DNA of 64,000 bases from JBCDCY01 sp039180875 (GTDB lineage: Bacteria > Pseudomonadota > Alphaproteobacteria > Rhodobacterales > Rhodobacteraceae): positions 124,001-188,000 of the forward strand of contig JBCDCY010000005.1 in the NCBI GenBank assembly GCA_039180875.1, read 5' to 3'. Shown here piece by piece: positions 58,388 through 64,000 of the stretch. Under the pieces are notes generated by a model. It had not been told where the DNA came from, did no database searches, and saw only the letters and a program-made list of their open reading frames with translations. Each line of letters opens with the position of its first letter. Position 1 is the first letter of the stretch. The translations under genes and the position numbers were made by a program.

Positions 58388-58907
58388 TCAACTTCGCAGA
58401 AACCTACGGAAACTCGCGCCCAGGGAGCCGGCGCCTTTGCCGCGTCGTCGGTGCGCGACGTATCCGAACAGCGCACCGGCGGCTGCTCCCACCGCCAGTT
58501 GGAGCGGCAACCAGAGAGGCCAAATGGTCCAGAGCCAATGGAGAAGTGCCGTTCCCCGCCGGATAGCCGTCGAAGACGTCCCCGGCCGCGACCAGACCGA
58601 TGCTGCCGAAGACAAGTTCGACGATCGCCCCCAGAAGCATGAGAACCGGCAACGAGGCCCGGTCCTGTCGAACGACGAGTACCGCGAGCGGATAGACGAC
58701 GAGGAACCCGACTGCATAAGCGAAGACGCTGGCCACAACGATGCTGAACAAAGAGAGGAAGACGAAGAACACGCCAGCGGCCTCATCGCCGGCATTGACT
58801 GCCTGTGCAGTTATGAAGACGACGACCGCTGCGCTCTTCAATACCAGTGGCAGAGCGCAGGCCGCCACCATTCCGGCGAGGAGGTCGGCGTCCGGCCCTA
58901 AGCGCAC
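58388..58907 (-). pseudogene. membrane protein gene with probable single-base frameshift
   Basis: From GTG 58907 the first frame encodes three hydrophobic segments (VVVFITAQAVNAGDEAAGVF, LSLFSIVVASVFAYAVGFLV, VLMLLGAIVELVFGSIGLV) up to about 58570, then turns into an arginine-rich tail with a stop at 58404. The frame one base over, from about 58565 to 58388, instead encodes TALLHWLWTIWPLWLPLQLA and AAAGALFGYVAHRRRGK, a convincing fourth membrane helix with a basic end. Joining both frames gives a four-helix protein. A real frameshift or a sequencing error at a G-rich run would explain it. Family not recognised. It overlaps the aminotransferase stop by 10 bases. Confidence 0.6.
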
Positions 58908-60280
58908 AGGCCCTCCGCCTGGGCCCAGGCGTGGGTGGCGTCGAGGGCAGTCTCCATGGGGGCGAATAGGGCGTCGAGCTCGTCTTCGGTGATGATCATC
59001 GGTGGGCAGAAGGCGAGGACGTCGCCGAGGCTTCGCAGGATCACGCCGCGGTCGAGGAGCTCGCCGACGAGCCGCGCGCCGACCTTACCCGGCTCGGCGA
59101 AGGCTGCCGGCGTGCCGTCGGGCGAGAGCTCGAGCGCGCCCATCAAGCCGACGCCGCGGGCCTCGCCCACCAATGGATGGTCGGCATAGCGGCGGAGGCG
59201 GGCCTGGAAGCTGGGGGCGATCCGGGCGACGTGGTCGACGACGCCGCGGGTCTCGTAGAGTTCAAGCGCCTTCAGCCCCACCGCGCAGCCCAAGGGATGA
59301 CCGCCATAGGTGAAGCCGTGCCCGAACGTGCCGATCTTGCCGCTGTTGGCCTCGATCGCCTCGGCCATCTCGGCGTTCATCGCCACGGCCGAAAGGGGCG
59401 CGTAGCCGCCGGTGAGCTGCTTGGCCATGGAGACGCTGGTGGGCGCGTAGTCCAATGCCTCCGCGCCGAACCAGGTGCCGAGCCGGCCGAAGCCGGTGAT
59501 GACCTCGTCGGCGATGCAGAGGATGTCGTACTTGGCGAGCACTGCCTGCATGGCCGGGAAATAGCCCTCAGGCGGGACGATCACGCCGCCGGCGCCCATC
59601 ACCGGCTCGGCGATAAAGGCGGCGACGGTGTCGGGGCCCTCCTCGAGGATCAGCGCCTCGAGGTCCGCGGCGCAGCGGGCCGCGAAGTCCCGCTCACTCT
59701 CGCCCGCCTCGGCCTCGCGCCAATGATGCGGGCAGGAGGTGTGGCGGATGCGGTCGACCGGCAGGTCGAAGTCGCGGTGATTGTAGGCGAGACCGGTCAG
59801 CGAGGCCGAGACGATGGAGACGCCATGATAGCCCGCCACCCGGCTGATGATCTTCTTCTTGTCCGGCCGGCCAAGGGCGTTGTTGTAGTACCAGGCGAGC
59901 TTTACCTGGGTCTCGTTCGCCTCGGAGCCCGAGGATTGGTAGAAGATCCGCGCCATCTCGCCCGGCAGGCGTTCCTTCAGCCGCTCGGCAAGCTCGATGG
60001 CCGGCTCATGGCTCCGCCCGCCGAACAGGTGATAGTAGGGCAGTCGGCCGAGCTGTTCTCGCGCCGCCTCGATCAGCTCCGCATCGCCGAAGCCGAGGCC
60101 GCAGCACCAAAGGCCCGCTATCCCCTCGATGAAGCGCTTGCCCTGGTCGTCGTAGACATAGATGCCCTCGCCGCGTTCGATCACATGGACGCCGATTTGG
60201 CGCTGGGTGACGGCGTTGGTGTAGGGGTGGAGCAGCGCATCGGCATCGCGCGCCTGCAGGGAGCTGAGCGGAGCGTTCAT
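58898..60280 (-). CDS. class III aminotransferase (omega-amino acid/pyruvate or diamine type)
   Basis: The 460-residue PLP enzyme has GIAGLWCCGLGFGDAELIEA, YQSSGSEANETQVKLAWYY, the cofactor aspartate in CIADEVITGFGRLGTWFG and the lysine in SVSMAKQLTGGYAPLSAVA, then GTFGHGFTYGGHPLGCAV. These match the class III omega-transaminases that use pyruvate and amines such as beta-alanine, putrescine or taurine; the substrate cannot be set. There is a 126-base gap from the upstream small genes. Confidence 0.9.
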   Translation of the reverse strand: MNAPLSSLQARDADALLHPYTNAVTQRQIGVHVIERGEGIYVYDDQGKRFIEGIAGLWCCGLGFGDAELIEAAREQLGRLPYYHLFGGRSHEPAIELAERLKERLPGEMARIFYQSSGSEANETQVKLAWYYNNALGRPDKKKIISRVAGYHGVSIVSASLTGLAYNHRDFDLPVDRIRHTSCPHHWREAEAGESERDFAARCAADLEALILEEGPDTVAAFIAEPVMGAGGVIVPPEGYFPAMQAVLAKYDILCIADEVITGFGRLGTWFGAEALDYAPTSVSMAKQLTGGYAPLSAVAMNAEMAEAIEANSGKIGTFGHGFTYGGHPLGCAVGLKALELYETRGVVDHVARIAPSFQARLRRYADHPLVGEARGVGLMGALELSPDGTPAAFAEPGKVGARLVGELLDRGVILRSLGDVLAFCPPMIITEDELDALFAPMETALDATHAWAQAEGLCA

Positions 60281-60406
60281 CGAAGCCCTCCCGGATCGGA
60301 TCGTGAAAACCCAGCCGTATCTCCGGGGCCGGCGGCGGTCAATCGCGCGCCGGCCCGCGCCGGGTCACGAGGCCCCACCCTGCCCCGCGAGCGAGGTCTG
60401 GCGCGA

Positions 60407-60844
60407 CTACGAGACCTCGAACGTGCGCTGGCCCATGCGGATGCCGATGCCGCGGGTGTTGCCGTAGGCGGGCCGCCAGGGCGTGTCGGTGCGCGCGCAG
60501 CTTGCCTGGCTGCGGCTTAGAGCCGATGGCGATGCCGCCTGGGGCATGAAGCTCAAATCGCTGATCAGGGTGCCGTCGGCCGTCACGACGCGGACGGTGC
60601 GTACAAGCTGCCGGTTCAGCAGCGCGGCATTGCCGCCCGGCTGGGTCGCCCAAGCGCCGCAGACCAGTGTGGTACCGTTGTCCTCGACCGCCTTGTAGGC
60701 GACGACGAAGGCGCCGCCGCTGTCCCAGTTGATCTCAGAGACTTTGAACTCACCGTCCACCGGGCGGCTGCCCGCCATTTCTGGCGTGCAGGCCCCCAGG
60801 CCGACGAGCAACAGCGCGGCCCCGGCCGCTTTCAGAAACCCCAT
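60407..60844 (-). CDS. lipoprotein-like small protein, paralogue A
   Basis: A 145-residue protein with a lipobox-like N terminus (AALLLVGLGACTPEMAG, cysteine at about 19). The mature part has FKVSEINWDSGGAFVVAYKA, LVCGAWATQPGG and QASCARTDTPWRPAYG; two further cysteines probably form a disulfide. It is clearly related to the gene just upstream (60870-61307): both have VCGAWAT, N-x-Q-L-(V/I)-R, LISDL-(S/A)-FM and a matching last cysteine. Function unknown; probably periplasmic. Confidence 0.78.
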   Translation of the reverse strand: MGFLKAAGAALLLVGLGACTPEMAGSRPVDGEFKVSEINWDSGGAFVVAYKAVEDNGTTLVCGAWATQPGGNAALLNRQLVRTVRVVTADGTLISDLSFMPQAASPSALSRSQASCARTDTPWRPAYGNTRGIGIRMGQRTFEVS

Positions 60845-60869
60845 CGTTCTTCCCCTCGTGCGTCAGGCT

Positions 60870-61307
60870 TTAGTCGGAGAACACGCGCTGGCCGGAGCGG
60901 ATCTCCGTCGGCGTCTCGGCATAGGCGGCGGACCAGGCCCGGCCCGTGTTGGCGCAGGAAGCGGTGGCGCCGGCCAATGCCTCCACGCTGTCGACCTGCG
61001 CCATGAAGGCGAGGTCGGAGATCAGCCGCTCCTCCTCCGTATGCACGCGGAGCACACGGATCAGCTGGTCATTGTAGGTGTTGGCCGCCCCGCTCCGCCG
61101 CGTCGCCCAGGCGCCGCAGACGGCGAGCTGGCCGGCCCGCTCCTCCAGGCTGTAGGCGATCACCAGGCCGCCGCCGTCGGTCCACCGGCGCGCGTTCACG
61201 CGAAAGTCGTTGTCGACCGTGCTGGTCCCCATCATTTCCGGCGGCGCGCACGAGGCGATGGCGGCGGCGACAAGCGCGCCGGCGCCCAGGCGAAATGGCA
61301 ACGTCAT
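60870..61307 (-). CDS. lipoprotein-like small protein, paralogue B
   Basis: This 145-residue protein has the same length as its neighbour and the same layout: LVAAAIASCAPPEMMG as signal and lipobox, FRVNARRWTDGGGLVIAYSL, AVCGAWATRRSG, DQLIRVLRVHTEEERLISDL and TASCANTGRAWSAAY. It arose with paralogue A by tandem duplication; identity is moderate, so the event is old. Both are transcribed leftward with a 25-base gap. No domain recognised. Confidence 0.78.
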   Translation of the reverse strand: MTLPFRLGAGALVAAAIASCAPPEMMGTSTVDNDFRVNARRWTDGGGLVIAYSLEERAGQLAVCGAWATRRSGAANTYNDQLIRVLRVHTEEERLISDLAFMAQVDSVEALAGATASCANTGRAWSAAYAETPTEIRSGQRVFSD

Positions 61308-61535
61308 CGAAAGTCCCTCAACGATACTGACCCCTCACAGCCGTTCATGCGTGAGGGTTGGTCGGCAGGGGAAATCACAATTGCCGAGCGAAAGGCGCGC
61401 TTGCCGCGACTGTTGCGGCAGGGCCACAGGCGTTCCTGGTGAGCCGGGAGAGGGGGACGCCCCGACACTGTCCGCATACGTTTGCGGATCGGTACGCTGG
61501 CCTTATCAGCCGGGCGCCCCGATCCGCCGGGTCAG

Positions 61536-61556
61536 GCGTCGGCCCTGCGCCGACGC
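61536..61556. other. hairpin downstream of the DUF992 gene
   Basis: GCGTCGG pairs with CCGACGC around a 7-base loop, 14 bases past the DUF992 stop. No T-run follows, so a rho-independent terminator is not certain. Confidence 0.4.
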
Positions 61557-61569
61557 TGGGCTTGGCCGC

Positions 61570-62046
61570 TCAGTTGACCGGCGAGAGCCGCAGCCGCTCG
61601 AGCCCGATCGTCGCGCCGACGCCTTCCTGGACCGAGCCGGAGAATGGCTGGAGCGAGATCGCGTCGGCCGAGCCGCCGACCAGGATCTTCGCCCCGGCGC
61701 CGAGGCCGAGGGCGACGTCCGCCGTCACGCCGCCATAGGTGCCTTCGAGCTTCTCCGGCACGTCGGTGGCCGAGGCGGCGAGGACCAGCCAGCCGAGCTG
61801 CTCCTCATCCTTGGCGGTCAGGTCGAGGCCGACCGTGTCGAACTCGGCGATGTACTCCTTCGACAGCCCGCCGTCGCTGGCCTCGAACGTGCAGGCATAT
61901 TCGCTCGACGACAGGACGATGAGGCTGCTGTCCTGGGTGAGACTGCAGATCAGTGTGCCGACCTCGACCGATTGGGCGTGGGCCTGGGCCGGCAGGAGGA
62001 ACGCCGCGGACGCGAGGAGCGCGGCGGAAAGGGGGGCAGATTTCAT
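61570..62046 (-). CDS. DUF992 family exported protein
   Basis: From ATG 62046 the protein has 158 residues with a signal peptide ending LLPAQAHA. The mature part starts QSVEVGTLICSLTQDSSLIV and has YACTFEASDG and GTYGGVTADVALGLGAGAKI, the DUF992 pattern with two conserved cysteines. Function unknown; the family is widespread in alphaproteobacteria. Just before the ATG lies the inverted repeat GGAAC-AC-GTTCC. Confidence 0.85.
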   Translation of the reverse strand: MKSAPLSAALLASAAFLLPAQAHAQSVEVGTLICSLTQDSSLIVLSSSEYACTFEASDGGLSKEYIAEFDTVGLDLTAKDEEQLGWLVLAASATDVPEKLEGTYGGVTADVALGLGAGAKILVGGSADAISLQPFSGSVQEGVGATIGLERLRLSPVN

Positions 62047-62783
62047 TGGAACGTGTTCCCTGATCAGGGTTGTCGTATGGCACGGCCCGGAATGCGGCCG
62101 CACTTCATAAGATGTGGCGTCGGGCACGCGCTTCAACGCCGGAAAGGCGCACCGGCGGGCTGTCGCCGGTCCTCGCCGAACGCCAGCGCGACAAAGGTCT
62201 TGATGGGCAACCACGACCTATCGTCGGGGTTGTGGTGGCGAGGCACCAAGGCGCCGCGTATATCAGCCCGATCCGGACCGATGACCCGGCCGGCGAGACT
62301 TGCCGGGCCGGGGTGGCGAGGGGCGGTTCGGGGCGGCCGCACCCTGCCGGGGCCGTCGGGTCGGCGGGGTCTCAGACGCTGCCGCGGGGACCGACTCGGG
62401 GCGAGTTTGACGAATCATTCCTTAAGGATTCGTTGCAGCCCGACACCGCAGGCCGGGGCCACAGTCTCGCCCGGTTGGCGGTGCAAATTGCTCCTGAAAC
62501 GGGTCTTCGTCCCACGCCGCCAAGTGGCTTGGCCGGGATCGGTCGCAGCGTCCATAGCCTTAACGATCTGCCCTAAACGTCAAATTTGCGCCATGTTTAA
62601 AAAGCAGTGTAGTCTGCGAGGTGGGGCTCAAAGAGGGGACGAACTTTCCACCGCAGACGGGGTGTTTTCGGCACTCACGAGCGAGGGCGTTCAAGGCCCT
62701 TACCGTCGCCGCCAACGCTGGTGACGACGTTCTAGATGGGTTTCGCGCTGCCATGCAGTGCGGAGGTGTATGAGGGGACCGTA
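62047..62783. other. 737-base region without a convincing gene, upstream of the large repeat protein
   Basis: Frames here are shadow-like. An inverted repeat ACGAATC-(10 bases)-GATTCGT with CCTTAAGG in its loop lies at 62410-62433. TTGCGC at 62586 and TAGTCT at 62610, 18 bases apart, could be a sigma-70 promoter for the following gene, about 170 bases upstream of its ATG. A+T content rises after 62570, as expected for a promoter region. Confidence 0.4.
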
Positions 62784-64000
62784 ATGTCGGACAGTACAAC
62801 TTCTGGCGGTGAGAGCGTCGTTCTGCTCTCGGAGGACTTCGATAACGGAAGTTCGTCGACCGTCGAACACAGCGACTACAATCACACCGGTGACAGCATG
62901 GTCACCAACGGCTCGAACGACGGCACGCTGTTGTTCCAAGAGGTCGATATGGCCAACTTGGTCAACGGCCAGATCTCGCTTTCGGCGCAGATCCTGAGCG
63001 GCGGGTTCGAGGAGTGGGGCAGCCAGTACGGCGACATGCTCCGCATCGAGCTGGTCGATCAGGACGGCAACGTGATCGTGCTCGACACGTTTTCCGGCAC
63101 CGGCCAGACGCTCTTCGGCTCGGTCACCGGTCAGAAGATCGACGCGGACGGCGAGGTGCTGAACTACGATGTGCCGGAGGGGCTCGAGTCTTTCAGCCTG
63201 CGCATCACCTCCGACATCTCGGCCGGCAATGAGAAGATCTCGCTCGACAACATCGAGATCACCGCCATGCGGGCGGACATCGACCCCGACCGGGTCGTCC
63301 TGCTGAACGAGACCTTCGGCTCAAGCGGTGCCACCACGGTGGCCTCCAGCGACTTCAATCACGTGAACGGCGAGGCCGTGACCAACGGCAGCCATGACGG
63401 CGCGCTGGTCTTCAACTCGGTCTCCATGGCCGGGATGACCGAAGGCCGCGTCGACTTCGCCGCGCAGATCCTTGGCGGCGGGTTCGAGGAGTGGGGCAGC
63501 CAGTACGGCGACATGCTCCGCGTCGAGCTGGTCGACCAGGACGGCAACGTCATCGTGCTCGACACCTTCTCCGGCACGGGTAACACCCTGGTGGGCGGCA
63601 CCACCGGCCAGGTGATCAACACCTCCGGCGGGTTGCTCTCCTACGATGTGCCCGAGGGTCTCTCGTCCTTCACGCTGCGCATCGCCTCCGACATCTCGGC
63701 GAACAGCGAGAAGATCGCGGTCGACAACGTCTCGATCTCGGCCAAGGCCGCGGATGAGACGGCGGCGGCGACCGAGGGCGATGGGGACAGCGAGCAGATC
63801 TCGCTCGGCTTCAACGACCTGCCGGCCGGCACGGTGCTGAGCGATCAGTACGCGGCCCAGGGCGTGACCATCTCCAGCGCCAGCGGCGGCAACCCGGTGA
63901 TGATCTTCGACACCGCCAACCCGACCGGCGGCGACAGCGACCTGGCCACCAGCAATCTCGGCGGTGTGCTGATCCTGTCCGAGGATGGCGACAGCTCCGA
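62784..64000 (+). CDS. large acidic repeat protein, probable type I-secreted surface protein (partial)
   Basis: ATG 62784 follows GAGGGGA; the frame is open to the right edge (405 residues seen). There is no signal peptide, as in type I-secreted proteins. Two tandem units of about 155 residues (from about 62817 and 63294) share GGFEEWGSQYGDMLR, ELVDQDGNVIVLDTFSGTG and the DVPEGL-x-SF-x-LRI-x-SDIS block. A different domain then starts near 63800 (LGFNDLPAGTVLSDQYAAQG, IFDTANPTGGDSDLATSN), a motif known from secreted and PEP-CTERM-type proteins. The chain is very acidic, poor in Cys and rich in Gly, Asp and Ser, suiting a calcium-binding adhesin or extracellular enzyme. Confidence 0.78.
   Translation, partial: MSDSTTSGGESVVLLSEDFDNGSSSTVEHSDYNHTGDSMVTNGSNDGTLLFQEVDMANLVNGQISLSAQILSGGFEEWGSQYGDMLRIELVDQDGNVIVLDTFSGTGQTLFGSVTGQKIDADGEVLNYDVPEGLESFSLRITSDISAGNEKISLDNIEITAMRADIDPDRVVLLNETFGSSGATTVASSDFNHVNGEAVTNGSHDGALVFNSVSMAGMTEGRVDFAAQILGGGFEEWGSQYGDMLRVELVDQDGNVIVLDTFSGTGNTLVGGTTGQVINTSGGLLSYDVPEGLSSFTLRIASDISANSEKIAVDNVSISAKAADETAAATEGDGDSEQISLGFNDLPAGTVLSDQYAAQGVTISSASGGNPVMIFDTANPTGGDSDLATSNLGGVLILSEDGDSS

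Noticed and set aside
62817..63745. The repeated DNA at the right edge as a mobile repeat
   Set aside because: The repetition follows protein-domain boundaries and reading frame without inverted ends, so it is a tandem domain duplication.
1..64000. Further copies of the 143-bp palindromic element elsewhere in the window
   Set aside because: Reading for its central CAAACGCCCC hairpin and its GGATCGCGCCCGACC ends found only the cobD and cobN copies; the palindromes at 24508-24589 do not match it.

Overview
The window is chromosomal DNA of a G+C-rich alphaproteobacterium with very tight gene packing; many start and stop codons overlap by 1 to 4 bases. Markers for this class are a COQ9-type gene divergent from rpsU, a 44-residue aa3-oxidase subunit IV, the kdsD-lptC-lptA-lptB-hpf-ptsN order, the cobW-cobN group, a DUF992 protein and a GAAC-N7-GAAC LexA-type site. 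rpoN is missing between lptB and hpf, as I recall for Rhodobacterales. The three-subunit transhydrogenase (pntAA, pntAB, pntB) is less usual for that order, so I do not name a family. I saw no rRNA, tRNA, CRISPR array, insertion sequence or prophage.

Layout. 1-12 kb: a DsbA-like isomerase (cut by the window edge), prs, an FAD-linked oxidase, a Sua5-type tRNA enzyme, an acyl-CoA dehydrogenase, a metallo-beta-lactamase-fold hydrolase, the oxidase subunit, the pnt operon with an extra small gene inside it, a hydrolase and a phosphoesterase. 12-24 kb: rpsU and COQ9, cell-wall enzymes (MltB-like, NlpC/P60), an M17 aminopeptidase, an unknown gene behind a LexA-type box, cytochrome b561, asd, an acetyltransferase, gabD, glpD and a SRAP-family protein lacking the usual cysteine 2. 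24-34 kb: a strong terminator with nearby palindromes, a sulfotransferase-like gene, a 1058-residue double glycosyltransferase, rnd, and the kdsD/lpt/hpf/ptsN block for lipopolysaccharide export and ribosome hibernation.

33.8-54.2 kb is a cobalamin cluster. One leftward operon runs pduX, cbiX, cobH, cobL, cobI, cbiG-cobJ fusion, cobM. A second leftward operon follows an AdoCbl riboswitch: a 40-codon ORF, cobW, an acetyltransferase gene, cobN, another acetyltransferase gene, a GFA-family gene, cobO, cobQ. cbiD-cobK, cobB and cobD lie around them. The set mixes anaerobic-type steps (CbiX, CbiD, CbiG) with the aerobic-type CobN subunit, and no cobG or cobZ is present here.

The most striking feature is a 143-bp palindromic repeat present twice, about 93% identical by hand count. 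It is inserted in frame, and in the same reading frame, in cobD (44762-44904) and cobN (51538-51680). Each copy adds about 48 residues to an enzyme. This is the behaviour of the Rickettsia palindromic elements, here in a non-rickettsial type of genome.

54.3-64 kb: cytochrome c maturation genes (ccmC, ccmD, ccmG), pyrD, a DUF952 gene, an EamA transporter, a class III aminotransferase followed by a probably frameshifted membrane-protein gene, two paralogous lipoprotein-like genes, a DUF992 gene, and the start of a large acidic protein with tandem repeats that runs off the right edge.
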